From contig CALYLW010000177.1 in NCBI GenBank assembly GCA_944989445.1, positions 806,556-870,555 on the forward strand: a stretch of 64,000 bases of DNA, given 5' to 3'. This DNA comes from Ampullaceana balthica. Its lineage: Eukaryota; Mollusca; Gastropoda; Lymnaeidae. A program made the translations under genes and the position numbers. This document shows positions 52,701 through 64,000 of the stretch, piece after piece. Position 1 is the first letter of the stretch. Each line of letters starts with the position of its first letter. The notes beneath the pieces were generated by a model. It had not been told where the DNA came from and made no database searches. It saw only the letters and a list, made by a program, of their open reading frames with translations.

Positions 52701-55700
52701 GGGCTGATTTCAAAATAGGTGCTGATTTCTGAGACTTGTCGTTCCCCTTCTCCTTGCTTTTGACCGAGGTCATGGAGTGGCTTGACTTAACACCCGGATC
52801 GCACGCCGCTCGTCTGGTTGTATTGCCAGCATGTTTCGTGTCAGGGCTGCTGGCTCTGGAAGGACTTCTCTCTTTGGACCAGCTGGGAATGGTGAACCTG
52901 TTTTTCTTACCATCACTCGCCTTTTCCGTGTTTAGACGGGTCAGTGATAACTTCTTGACCACACGGTCAGCGGTCTTAGGTGTGACCGCTTCCTCTGACA
53001 TAAACCTGTTAATAGCGTGTTTTTGGGTGGCCTCCAAACCCTCGTGCAGATTGCTCGCGGCTTGGCTGGCATGGATGCTTCCCTCGGATGGCAGGGGCCG
53101 GTAATCCCGCCCACGGGTTGAGGCGGCTGGCGAGGTTTTGTCTTTGATCACGCCAGAGAAGCACTGCCCATCGGCTATCTCACAGAACGTGTCCTGGCTG
53201 TAACCAGCTGACTTCGACACGCCCCTGAGCTCCGACGTTGTCGACTGCTTCATCTCTGGTCTCCTCAGTACGCAGACAATCTCAGAAGACAGCGCCGCCT
53301 CTGACGAGATCTTCATCAAACTTGTGCACGAGATGTTCTTCCGACGGACAAGGTTTAGTTTGTGCTTGGATTTCCTCATCACTGGCAAGTCTTTTATCAG
53401 TCTTACTTTTTGTCCTTCATCGTCAACCTCTGGTTTCTCTTTACTCGAATCCTTGGACGTTATCTGTTTGAGATCAACTGTTTCTCGATGCCGTTTGTCG
53501 CCTGCTGTTAGTTTGTTAAAATTGGTGTGAGCTCTGTTTGGTTTAATGCATAACTTCGTAAAACTCTTTGATTCGAAAACGTGTTGGGGAAATTTCTTTT
53601 CGCTCTGAGAGACAGCCACCTCCAAACTTCTCTTGGGTTTTAAGGCTGTCCGGATATCATCGTAAGAGCTTATTTTACGCTTGCACGTAACTTTTATGCT
53701 TTCCGGCTCTTTTCCTCTTGCCCGCAGAGCCGTACAGAGTTTCGGGCCTTTTGGAATAACGGTTTTCTTAATCGGCCCGCTGTCCGCGCTCTCCAACACA
53801 TACTTGACGTGTTTCTGTTCGTTCAGCAAGTCATACTGTGCAAGGGAGGTTAATCTCGAGTACACGTAGGCAGGAGATCCTCTAATGGTTGTTCGCCTTG
53901 AAGTTTCGTTGTTTTTCGCCATAGCAATGATGGATTTCTTTCGTCGTAATAACGACTTAGAAGATCGAACTGGTATGTTTGTCTTGTTCAATTCGGACAC
54001 CGATTTATTCAAAGTTTCTGCTGTCTTTGAAGCCAAAACGTCTCTCTGAAATTTGCCAGAAAGTTTGGATCTGTGCACCGGCGCATTCCTAGAACGCTGT
54101 AAAACTTTTTTAGCTGCATCATGCTCGCCAACTCTATCGCTTAAAAAAGACGATTCAAGTATCGTTTTTTTGCTCGGATTCGAAGCGAAGGACTCATTCG
54201 TTTTGGAGTCGATGTTCCAGCTGCTCGGACTGAGTGGATTGCCCATGACCTTTGAAGGATCATTCTCAATTTTTATGACAGACGTGACCACTGGGCTGGG
54301 GGTGGGCGGCTTGCGTTCAGACGGAAGCAACTTCTCATGAGTTTCACTGGAACACGCACATTTTCTTGGGCTCGTTATGACCACTGGGCTCGTTTGAATG
54401 GTTTCTTTTTGAGGAGGGGATTTTTCGACTTCGAGCTTTTTAAAACGAGCCTGCTTCAGGATCATCTTTGAACGCTGCAGCAGAGAAGTTATATCCGGGC
54501 TGGGAGTCAAAGATTCTCGGCGACCGGACCTCTCTTGCGTATACGATGCCACCCGCAACGCGATTTTCGGAGGGCTTTTAATGGCAATCTTGACCGAACC
54601 TTCTTCTGAGACAAAACCCGCTCCTGTCTGTGTCTCGTTGTTCTTCTTGGGATTTGTCTCACGTCGCTCTAGTTTCTCTGCTTCGCGTGTCTGAGTCTCG
54701 GGCGATTTTTGAATATTTCTCTTGAGCCGTGGCGTCTGGGGTCTGAAGGATCTGGCAGAGTCTGAGAGAGGGACGCTGTCACCTGAAACGTTTAGTGGGA
54801 CGGTCTTTTTGGCGACTTTGCTGGGGCTTTCAAGACCGCTTATATCAGCCCCAGTCACGTCATGGTTGACCGCTGCAGCGACCCCTACCAGGCCTTCTCT
54901 ACGCGCGGCCTCAACCCTAAGTAGGTGGTCGCCGTTTGAATGTAAGGCTGAGCTTTCATTGGAACGTTTAGTCTTGTCCGGAGACAGACTCCTCGTTTGT
55001 CTGTCTGGCACAACTGCGACGTGCACGTCTGGCTGTTTGAACTGTATGTCAGTGTCAAGTTGGTGTCCCTTGAGCAAGTACTCGCTGTGTCTGTTTTGTC
55101 GTTTCTCTGTTATGGACTCCGCTATCGGTTCGTTTTCGTCACCCGGTGGCGTCGTTTTGTACGTGAATTCATTGCAAATCTTCCTGGACGGAGATATGGA
55201 TTTCTTGGGGCAGGAAGGCTTGTCGGTGGCCAGGAAAACTTCTTCAAACTTTTTGATTGTGTGACCCGATGACGTCATCGCTTCCTGTGGCGTGGACCCC
55301 GCAAATGATGACTCAGGAAGATCAGATTCATTTTTATAAAACTCGGGGAAAACTCTTTTTTTCATAGCCCTACCCAAGTCCATGGCCGTTTTTCTTCTGA
55401 AATCGGTTTTTTGTTTCCTTTGATCGAATATTTTATCCAAATGTAAGTCATGCCTAAGTGAGGACATTTCTTTCGGGCTCGATTCTTTTTCTGATCTTTC
55501 ACAATTGACCGAATCCATTGATATCTTTTCCTCGTGTTCGCCGGGTTGTTCTGACCGTGGGGTAGCATGTGCTGTATTAGCTCCCGCTCCGCCATTTCTT
55601 ATTCGTAGGGGGGGAACGATCGAATCAATATCTACGTCCATTGTTTTTGTGCCCGATTTTGTTGGCATTTTGTCTGGCGCTATCGAATCGCTGCTTGGGT

Positions 55701-58144
55701 TCTTCTTCTTCATGACTTTAGCGTCCAGATCCCTTTTCATGTTCTTGAGTACGCCTTTCTTCCAGTTCCTTACGTCAAACTTCACCGCCAATTTTTTCCT
55801 GTTGACCTTGTTGGTAGCTGCTTCTGTTTTCTCGATAGTCAATGGTGGCACGGGCGCCTTAACTTGGAAGAGCTTTTTCTTAGGGTGTGCAAAGAGTGGC
55901 GCGTCGATTAATGGCTTTTTGATGGGACTGTTCGTCTTCCCGACAATTGGTGGCGGCAGAGTCTTCTCCGCGGTGTTCTTCTGGCTCTGACCGTAGATAT
56001 GGTGATGATGAATTGACAGTGGTGGTAGACCAAAATGAAATTTTGTTTCCACTTTATTCCCTTCTTTCACGTTGGTTTCTTTCTCTTGTGTCATTATGTT
56101 TGGCGCCCCACACGGCATTTTAGTTTCATATTTCTCCCCCCGGTCACCGGCAGGTATCTCTGCATCCACAACATCTTGCAACTGTTCACGTTTCGTCGGC
56201 GCCTCAAATCTCTTAGGGCTCGACCCTTTCAGCTCCAGGCGTTTTTTCTCCTCCTGCTCGATGTGGTTCAGAAAGGACGAGAGTGTTGGAAACACTTCCG
56301 ATTTTGGCCTCTTTTTCCTGGACATGACTGAGCCGATGCCCTGCGGTTCGCCCGAGTTGAGCTGCTCGTATTTGGTCGTGATGCCAGAGTTACACAGCAG
56401 TAGAGTTGTCTTGATGGGGTTCTCACTGTCTAGGATAAACTTCTCCAGTTCCGGGTGGAACTCCGTGGACGAACAAGTCGTTTTCTTGGTCTGGGATTTC
56501 TTCCTTGACCTCCCCCCGTCCAGAGACTTGCCGGACATCGTCTTCAGCGTCTCATTCACGCGACTCCACTCGATGGCCGAGGGAGTGCCGCGCGCCCAGT
56601 TGTCGATGTTGATTCTCTCTCGTTTCTCACTGGCTATGATGGTGATACCAGAGTTGGTCTCCAAGTGGTCAGTAACTGTTGTTCGTGTACCCCGAGAACC
56701 GGGGCTGTGTTCCCTGGGGGACTCCATGGCCAGTTTTTCTCTGGCCTTGCAGCTCTTTGGTGATATTGACTTTATGGTAGGGGAGGCAGCTCTGCCAAAC
56801 TTTTGAGGCGGGGCTTTCCCCCTTTTAGAGACAGATTCCTCGTTAAGGGCGTAAAGGGACTCAACCATGTGAATCTTCTCGTGGCTCTTCGTTGATAGAG
56901 TTCTGCTGAACGGGATGGGTCTGTTGGTAACCTCTGACCCTTTGTGTGAACTCAAGGAAGCGGTGCCTCGTCTACAAGCAGCAAAATCATTTTCACCAAA
57001 ATATTTATACAAGCGAAACATGGCTTCCTCCTTCCTCACTGCTTCCCGCGGGTCGACGATTGCCTTCTTGGCTATCTGGCTTTTGTCCGATTTAGATTTG
57101 TCCGTTCCCATAACTGTGGAAGGAGCAGCAGCACACGTTTTCTCGCTCTTTGACTTTCTCATCGGATCTTTCTTCTCGGTCATCAACGGACCTTTTACAA
57201 CTACGGCATCGTTATCTAAACGTCCACTATTTTTGGCAACAACTTTCTTCGTGAGTGCACCAGCAGAGGTCACGACATTTGCTCGCTTCCCAGACTTTTT
57301 CGTTTTAGCTTTGATGTATGTCGGAGGTGGGTCCCGTTGAATATCAATAGCGTTTAACTCCGGTGGTGCCATTTCTTGGGAAAAAATCTTGGCACCAGAA
57401 GGTTCTTGAACTAGCTTAGAAAGAGCCGTGGTATCGCATGTAGACTGGGCCGTTGCACCATCGTCACGCTTGGGTGGTTTCTTACTCTTTGTTTTTGAGA
57501 AAATACTCCGCAACGCTTCATTTGGGTAACCCTTAACCTCCTTTAATATTCCCCTAGCTTCCGTTTGAATACCTTTAGCGCGCTCGGAAAATCCTTTCAG
57601 ATTTCCTTTTTTTACACACACTGGTGGGCCTGTGAGCTCAAGGTCCATGCACTTGACCCCTGGCTCATCTCCCTCGACAGCAGTAGGATTTTCTTTGTCG
57701 TCGCTAACAACTTTAAATGCTTTGGCTTTGTAAACTGTTTCATCAATTAGGAGGTTAACGTTACCGGCCGTAGGATGAAGATGATGCGCGGATGAGACTT
57801 CAGTTTTTGCGGTGTTTGATTTTTTAGTTCTCGAACTTTTCCGTTTCCTTGTTTTAACTTTAGAGCTGCTTTGTATGGATATACAAGACATGAACGATTT
57901 GACTTGAGTACATTTGGCGCTGGTCTTTTCCTTGGAGGATCTGGCCTCCTTCTCTTTGGTCAGGCACACGGCATGAAGCGTCTCGACGTGGTTAGTCAGT
58001 GGCTTGGGGTCAGAGGTCATTCTACTGGTCGTGTGGGACTTGGCGTCAGGGATCCTTACGTTGGTCAGTTTGGTCGAAGAAACTTCTGAATTACTGACGC
58101 ACTTTTTCAATAAAAGTTTGTTTTTGTCCTGAATGCTTGAAAAA
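46774..58144 (-). CDS. Giant single exon (~11.4 kb) of a large, apparently disordered protein
   Basis: The minus strand is open for 3808 codons. An acceptor (atattttatag) places the exon start at 58144, giving about 3790 residues; the alternative cattcag acceptor at 58129 would remove five. The stop is TAG at 46774-46776 after STIVRMFEQKKEG. Composition is rich in Ser, Lys, Thr, Pro, Glu and Arg, with no recognisable fold, no coiled coil and few hydrophobic runs. It is more GC-rich than its surroundings and carries no internal stops, so it is clearly coding. Seen motifs: a short duplication HTSRDKNKPR (49125-49190), and two [ST]xIP words in basic context of the kind bound by EB proteins (SKIPTKRK at 48433-48444, TNIPVRSSK at 53971-53982). 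Such short motifs also occur by chance. Giant exons of this type occur in cytoskeletal scaffold genes, but I cannot name this protein. Confidence 0.85.
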
Positions 58145-58955
58145 CTATAAAATATAATAAAATAATATTCATTATTGGTTTTTTCCATTGTTTTACACAA
58201 GCGATTCTCAAACCGATTTAGCTTTTATGAGGAATATCTGTCTTAAAACAGCTAGATAGCCAAATCAAATTAAGCACTGCATTTTATCCTTGATAACGTT
58301 AATTTGTAAAATAGAGTCTCAAAATATAGATAAAGCCTCTATCATTCAATAGATACTAACAAATTATATAGAGGCTCAATAAATAGATGCAGTCTCAATA
58401 ATTAGATAGACTATCCCAATGTACCTTAAATCCTATTAAACAAGCTGAGTTTTAACAACTGCATTACACACGTTACAGAAAAATCTTTGAGATGTGGTAC
58501 ATCAGTGGATCAGTTATCATAATTCTTTTTGAAAAATATTTAATTTGCGGTAATTCCAAACTACTTTAAGAAGACCTATCTTCGTACAAATATTTTTATG
58601 AGCAAAATGTTGTGTGTTTTTTTTGTAATTTAAAAAATTCGTGTAAGCTGAGATTCAGTTCATTATAAACTTCATTAGACTAAACTTGAATGATTTATAA
58701 CATTTCTATAGGCCATACTTGAATGATTTATAACTTTTTAAACTGGCAACTCTGGTATGTTTTATAAAATTTCTATAGGCTAGTCTTGTATGATTTATAA
58801 AATTTCTTTTAGCCATTCGTGTATGATTTATAACCTTTCTATTAGCCACTCTGGCATAATTTATAACAATTCTATTAGTAGCCACTGTTGTATGATTTAT
58901 AACATTTCTGTTAGCGACTCTCGTATGATTTATAACCTTTCTATTGGCTACTCAC
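58145..58955 (-). other. Probable intron upstream of the giant exon
   Basis: AT-rich. Positions 58685-58950 hold a degenerate repeat; the rest shows nothing. Confidence 0.45.
58685..58950. repeat. Degenerate ~30-38 bp tandem repeat, about eight copies
   Basis: Units built on TATGATTTATAACATTTCTA followed by TTAGCCACTC or close variants. Confidence 0.85.
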
Positions 58956-58987
58956 TCAGACTGTGAATTGTCGTCTCGTTTCTTGAC
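58956..58987 (-). CDS. Candidate 32-nt microexon of the giant gene
   Basis: On the minus strand, acceptor atatctaacag and donor gtgagt bracket 32 nt encoding VKKRDDNSQS plus GA. The GA joins the T at the start of the giant exon (58144) to give Asp and an open frame (SQSDFSSIQDKNKLL). The basic VKKR would directly follow the membrane segment of the upstream exon. Strong splice sites and matching phases support it, but it is inferred without transcript evidence. Confidence 0.45.
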
Positions 58988-59613
58988 CTGTTAGATATAA
59001 TATGGAAGAAATTAACCATATTTGGCAGGTTTACTTATTGATATTGGGAAAGAGTTTTAATTTCCAACTAATATTTAATTTGTAGTTCGCAGTCCATCAA
59101 CAATGATATAGAAGCAGTGTCTTAAAATCAAACAATATTTCTCTTTGTTAAATAGATAGCAAGCTTCCATTAAATTTTTTTATTAAAAAAATAAAATATC
59201 TGACCCCCCCCCAACCCCGCCTGACTAGTAGAAAACATAATTTCAACAACAAACTTGTCAAACATCCTTTTTTGTCACAACTACACAATAAAATAAATTT
59301 ATTTTGTTGTTCTGAAAATGAAATGAAAAGTGTTTTTTTCCCTTAAAAAATCTAAATGAAATGACGTCATCACCGCTGATTGAGTTTTCTTTGAGGTCCT
59401 CATCCACTTCCGAAAATCAGTAAATATCAGGGTTCCAATCTTTTTAACACTGCAATGAGAGTTACACAAATATTGTGCTATAAATAACCTCTAAGCCTCA
59501 AGAGCTCTCTCTCTCTTTCTCTCTCTCACTCTCTCCCTCTGTGTGTGTGTGCAGAAGAGGTTTTATTTTATCATAGTTTAGTCATGACTCCATGACTCTA
59601 GTTGGACTCACAC
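58988..59613 (-). other. Probable intron between microexon and membrane exon
   Basis: AT-rich with a (CT)n/(GT)n tract at about 59502-59553. A C-run (59204-59211) and nothing else of note. Confidence 0.4.
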
Positions 59614-59776
59614 GATGGTAGCTGCGATACAAACGAAGACCGCAGGGATGTAGCCGCTGTAGATGAGAAAGTCCATGTATTGGGACATCGTCGTGCTTTT
59701 CGTGGGGAACAACAGCTCTGAGAGCTCAACTTCCAGGTCCTGGGTGTAGGCGTAGGACATGATGGCGACACGCTTT
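59614..59776 (-). CDS. Candidate first coding exon: short N-terminus plus one membrane segment
   Basis: On the minus strand an acceptor (gtcctacag, exon from 59776) is followed after 16 nt by ATG at 59760-59758. It opens MSYAYTQDLEVELSELLFPT, with TTMSQYMDFLIYSGYIPA and VFVCIAATI following. The last 20 or so residues are a convincing single transmembrane helix. Two overlapping donors exist: gtgtga after 49 codons (phase 0, joins the microexon in frame) and the better-consensus gtgagt two bases later, which does not give an open join. Linking it to the giant gene is inference; it could instead start a separate small gene. Confidence 0.45.
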
Positions 59777-62207
59777 CTGTAGGACACAGAGGACAGTAGA
59801 GATAGGACATGTAGGAACGGACAGATAGGACACAGAGGACTGGAGAGAAAGGACACACAGGAAAGTAGATATATGACACGTAGGACACACAGGATAGTAG
59901 AGATAGGATACACAGGACATTAGAGATAGAACACACAGGACAGTAGAGATAGGACACACAGGACAGTAGAGATAGGACACACAGGACATTAGAGATAGAA
60001 CACACAGGACAGTAGAGATAGGACACGACATAGAGATAGGACACATGACAGTAGAGATAGGACACACAGGACTGTAGAGATAGGAAACATAGGACAGTAG
60101 AGATAGGCCAAACAGGACAATAGAGATAGGACACACAGGACAGTAAGATAGGACACAGGACAGTAGAGATAGGACACACAGGACAGTAGAGATAGAACAC
60201 ACAGGACAGTAGAGATAGGACACGCCAGAGCGGAGAGATAGGACACACATGACAGTAGAGATAGGACACACAGGACTGTAGAGATAGGACACACAGGACA
60301 GTAGAGATAGGCCACACAGGACAGTAGAGATAGGACACACAGGACAGTAGAGATAGGACACACAGGACAGTAGAGATAGGACACACAGGACAGTAGAGAT
60401 AGGACACACAGGACAGTAGAGATAGGACACACAGACAGTAGAGATAGGACACACAGGACAGTAGAGATAGGACACACATGACAGTAGAGATAGGACACAC
60501 AGGACAGTAGAGATAGGACACACATGACAGTAGAGATAGGACACACAGGACAGTAGAGATAGGACACACAGGACAGTAGAGATAGGGCACACAGGACAGT
60601 AGAGATAGGACACACAGGGCAGTAGAGATAGGACACACAGGACAGTAGAGATAGGACACACAGGACAGTAGAGATAGGACACACAGGACAGTAGAGATAG
60701 ACACACAGGACAGTAGAGATAGGACACACAGACGAGAGATAGGACACCAGGACAGTAGAGATAGGACACACAGGACAGTAGAGATAGGACACACAGGACA
60801 GTAGAGATAGGACACACATGACAGTAGAGATAGGACACACATGACAGTAGAGATAGGACACACAGGACAGTAGAGATAGGACACACAGACAGTAGAGATA
60901 GGACACACAGGACAGTAGAGATAGGACACACAGGACAGTAGAGATAGGACACACAGACAGTAGAGATAGGACACACATGACAGTAGAGATAGGACACACA
61001 TGACAGTAGAGATAGGACACACATGACAGTAGAGATAGGACACACATGACAGTAGAGATAGGACACACATGACAGTAGAGATAGGACACACATGACAGTA
61101 GAGATAGGACACACATGACAGTAGAGATAGGACACACAGGACAGTAGAGATAGGACACACAGACAGTAGAGATAGGACACACAGACAGTAGAGATAGGAC
61201 ACACAGGACTGTAGAGATAGGACACACATGACAGTAGAGATAGGACACCCATGACAGATAGAGATAGGACACACAGGACTGTAGAGATAGGACACACATG
61301 ACAGTAGAGATAGGACACACATGACAGTAGAGATAGGACACACAGGACAGTAGAGATAGGACACACAGGACAGTAGAGATAGGACACAAGACAGTAGAGA
61401 TAGGACACCCAGGACAGTAGAGATAGGACACACATGACAGTAGAGATAGGACACACAGGACAATAGAGATAGGACACACAGGACAATAGAGATAGGACAC
61501 ACAGGACAGTAGAGATAGGACACACAGGACAATAGAGATAGGACACACAGGACAATAGAGATAGGACACCCATGACAATAGAGATAGGACACACATGACA
61601 ATAGAGATAGGACACACATGACAGTAGTGATAGGACACACAGGACAATAGAGATAGGACACACATGACAGTAGAGATAGGACACACATGACAATAGAGAT
61701 AGGACACACAGGACAGTAGAGATAGGACATACAAGACAGTAGAGATAGGACACACAGGACAGTAGAGATAGGACATACAAGACAGTAGAGATAGGACACA
61801 CAGGACAGTAGAGATAGGACACACAGGACAGTAGAGATAGGACATACAAGACAGTAGAGATAGGACACACAGGACAATAGAGATAGGACACGTCAGAATG
61901 GAGAGATATGACACACAGGACAGTAGAGATAGGACACACATGACAGTAGAGATTAGGACACATCAGAACGGAGAGATAGGACACACAGGACAGTAGAGAT
62001 AGGACACACAGGACAGTAGAGATAGGACACAAAAGGACAGTAGAGATAGCACACTCAGGACAGTAGACATAGGACACACAGGACTGTAGAGATAGGACAC
62101 ACAGGACAGCAGAGATAGGACACACAGGACAGTAGAGATAGGACACACAGGACAGAAGAGATAGGACACGCCAGAACGGAGAGATAGGACACACATGACA
62201 GTATAGA
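59777..62207. repeat. 23-bp minisatellite, over 100 units
   Basis: Unit AGGACAGTAGAGATAGGACA plus CAC, highly but imperfectly homogenised (ACAGGACAGT / ACATGACAGT / AGGACAATAG variants, occasional 1-2 base deletions). Rare longer units read CGTCAGAATGGAGAGATAGG or CGCCAGAACGGAGAG. Minus-strand ORFs of 650-822 codons are produced because the unit lacks stops on that strand. It lies upstream of the membrane exon, probably in an intron, and resumes at 63363 beyond a transposon. Confidence 0.97.
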
Positions 62208-63362
62208 CAGGCCCGGACTTAAGAGACCCAGGGCCCCTAGGCACTTTTTACTTTTGGGCCCCCCAACCATCTCGAAGCAATTTTGGAAATTTTGAAAATT
62301 AAATGCTGCAGTACATAACATATAGTTTTTTTGGACTTTAGTGACTTTAATAAACATCAAAATAATATTCGTCTTCAGAGACATATCTCACAATGAAAGA
62401 AAATTTATCTACATGAGAAATGTCCGGAGTAGAGTCCACAGAAATAGAGAAATATTTTGCTTTTTTTAAAATCTCAGTCACGATTGTATTGTAATTATTT
62501 CTTTTTCTTCCTTTTCTGCCATGATATTAATCATTTCATCGCATATTTTTGACGAAAGATGTGATCTTGTGCCACTTCCATTGTTACCGTGGCGTTTTAT
62601 GTGTAAGTCCAGAAAAATATCAAACTCAGCCAAAACTGCTATGGTCATAACATAGTTCCCACTGTTGTTTTTTTAAATCATAGAAAGTGAGCTCACAACA
62701 GCCACAATGCGCCTCCACACCTATTTGGTGGCTTCCCAGCTTGGACTCGTGGCACCCTGTCTTCTCTCTTGCCTCCCTGGCTTCCTATTACCCGATCTAA
62801 CATTTTCCCTGTCAATATATTGGTGACCAAAGGAATGCAGGTGAAATTGTAGAAGGCCATCTAGTTAAATGCATTAAAACGAATTTCATTGAAACCCCAT
62901 AAACTACCTGTGACATCTCCCTGGCCTCTGGTTTAGTCAGTCGACATTAAAAAATTGTTCTCCCGGTCCCTGTCAATTATCTGTAATCTGAAACCCAAAT
63001 CCCGGCTCGGCCGGTGTCTTGTCCTGTGTGTGGTATGGGGAGGGGGAAGTCGGGGTCGTGCCGTTTTTTACTGGTGGTGTAAATCTGTCACACCCACCCT
63101 ACGCCTTCTCCACAATATCGCAACAGCAGCTCAGAACGCGGCTTACAATGACAAACCAACACAAACGAACCCCGTGCACTTGACTACTAGGCAGTGTATG
63201 CAAAATGTAGTAAAAATATTTATTATACTATTATTTTCGATAAAGCTTTTTGATAATGAAGCAAGGCTTTTGGGCTTATGTAAAGATTCCACCACCGGGG
63301 CCCCTTGGCTGGCTGGGGCCCTAGGCCCGGGCCTTGTGGGGGTAGGCGGAAATCCGGCCCTG
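62208..63362 (-). mobile_element. hAT-type (ZMYM/DUF4371-like) DNA transposon in the minisatellite, 1155 bp
   Basis: Ends CAGGCCCGGACTT and the inverted AAATCCGGCCCTG, with a perfect 8-bp target duplication AGTATAGA (62200-62207 and 63363-63370) made from the minisatellite itself. On the minus strand near 62480-62630 a broken frame reads AEFDIFLDLHIKRHGNNGSG, then SHLSSKICDEMINIMAEKEE. This resembles the DUF4371 region of hAT transposases related to zinc-finger MYM proteins. The copy is too short to be autonomous. Confidence 0.88.
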
Positions 63363-63603
63363 AGTATAGATAGGACACAGGACAGTAAAGATAGAACACA
63401 CAGGACAGTAGAGATATGACACAAAGGACAATAGAGATAGGACGCACAGGACAGTAGAGATAGGACACGTCAGAATGGAGAGATAGGACACACAGGACAG
63501 TAGAGATAGGACACACATGACAGTAGAGATAGGACACACAGGACAGTAGAGATAGGACACATGACAGTAGAGATAGGACACACAGGACAGTAGAGATAGG
63601 ATA
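63363..63603. repeat. 23-bp minisatellite, continuation (about ten units)
   Basis: Same unit as 59777-62207, interrupted by the hAT element. It ends in GATAGGATACGTCAGAATT, directly abutting a SINE head. Confidence 0.95.
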
Positions 63604-63672
63604 CGTCAGAATTCAAACCCGTGACCATCAGTACACCGGTCAGGCGCGCTGCCAGTCGACCACCGCGTTTTG
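63604..63672 (-). mobile_element. SINE head (tRNA-like promoter), minus strand, truncated
   Basis: On the minus strand: AACGCGGTGGTCGACTGGCA (A-box side), then CTGATGGTCACGGGTTTGAA (B box), then immediately TTCTGACGTATCCTATCTCT, the minisatellite. The head matches the SINE at 23464 (GGCAGCGCGCTCC, GATGGTCACGGGTTCGGATC), but the SINE body is replaced by the tandem array. Confidence 0.7.
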
Positions 63673-64000
63673 GGAATTAATTATATTGATGTCACTTGAA
63701 CACAATCTTCAGATTATTCATTATTCATTAGTAGGGAAATATGTAAAAGGTTAAGTAATTTGGCTAAAGCAAAGAGAACGGTGCGCTCAACTATTTACAT
63801 TGATACATTGTTATGGCAGAGCGCGTACTTCCGGGAATGAAATGTTGTATTTTTACACTTAAAAAGGGAATAAGTCCAATTATTTTTATCCATAAACGTA
63901 ATTAAGGTTGTAATTTTAGGGTCTGGGTTAGGTTTAGTTGTCTATTTTTAAAATTAAAATAGAAAAAAACAAATATAGCAGACGAAATTACCATTTATCG
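63673..64000 (-). promoter_or_regulatory. Possible promoter region of the giant minus-strand gene
   Basis: Contains a minus-strand ETS motif CCGGAAGT (63834-63827) followed by GCGCTCTGCCAT, in a local GC-richer patch. The position would suit a non-coding first exon for the minus-strand gene. No TATA box or transcript evidence; speculative. Confidence 0.2.

Noticed and set aside
47012..57340. Many plus-strand ORFs of 60-244 codons opposite the giant exon
   Set aside because: Antisense shadows of the 3808-codon minus-strand frame; none has family resemblance.
59598..62194. Minus-strand ORFs of 650-822 codons of the type SCVSYLYCPVCPIST
   Set aside because: Translation of the 23-bp minisatellite, whose unit has no stop on that strand; frames drift with small indels. 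Only the non-repetitive 3' end in another frame (membrane exon) looks real.

Overview
The window is animal nuclear DNA: AT-rich, with GT-AG introns, no operon structure, many minisatellites and several DNA-transposon and tRNA-derived SINE copies. The gene content fits a lophotrochozoan, most likely a gastropod mollusc. That assignment is an inference from protein character and genome texture, not from a marker gene.

Positions 1722-38434 (+) hold a band 4.1 family gene (protein 4.1 / coracle type) that I can follow through 23 coding exons. Exons 1-9 encode the FERM domain and the FERM-adjacent region. Exons 10-11 form a linker. Exons 12-17 are six homologous exons of 801-843 bp, all phase 0-0, each encoding about 270 residues of tandem octapeptides of the type YDKDGKPL. 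Exons 18-20 are short linker exons. Exons 21-23 encode the 4.1 C-terminal domain and the TGA stop. The full product would be about 2342 aa, of which about 1655 aa is the octapeptide array. One base too many in an A7 run (2505-2511) breaks the frame of the F1/F2 part of FERM in this assembly.

The 4.1 introns are crowded. They hold three copies of a TA-flanked pogo-like element (4777-6271, 12401-13769, 36572-38109), a hAT-type element with a perfect 8-bp target duplication (32452-34311), a 134-bp MITE, two SINEs and more than ten minisatellites, one of them exactly 30 copies of a 28-bp unit. At four places a tandem duplication spans or directly abuts a 5' splice site, giving decoy, alternative or decayed donors.

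Positions 38435-46773 are intergenic or 3' UTR sequence, with a Tigger relic that still encodes a CENP-B-type helix-turn-helix, a SINE and three minisatellites.

On the minus strand, 46774-58144 is one uninterrupted exon of about 11.4 kb encoding about 3790 residues of Ser/Lys/Thr/Pro-rich, apparently disordered protein with no domain I recognise. Upstream on that strand I can assemble, as a hypothesis, a 32-nt microexon (58956-58987) and a short exon (59614-59776) with an initiator ATG and one membrane segment. These would make the protein a membrane-anchored giant of about 3850 aa. Upstream of that lies a 23-bp minisatellite of over 100 units, interrupted by a hAT element with an 8-bp target duplication and ending at a SINE head that may have seeded it. 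The two genes are convergent.
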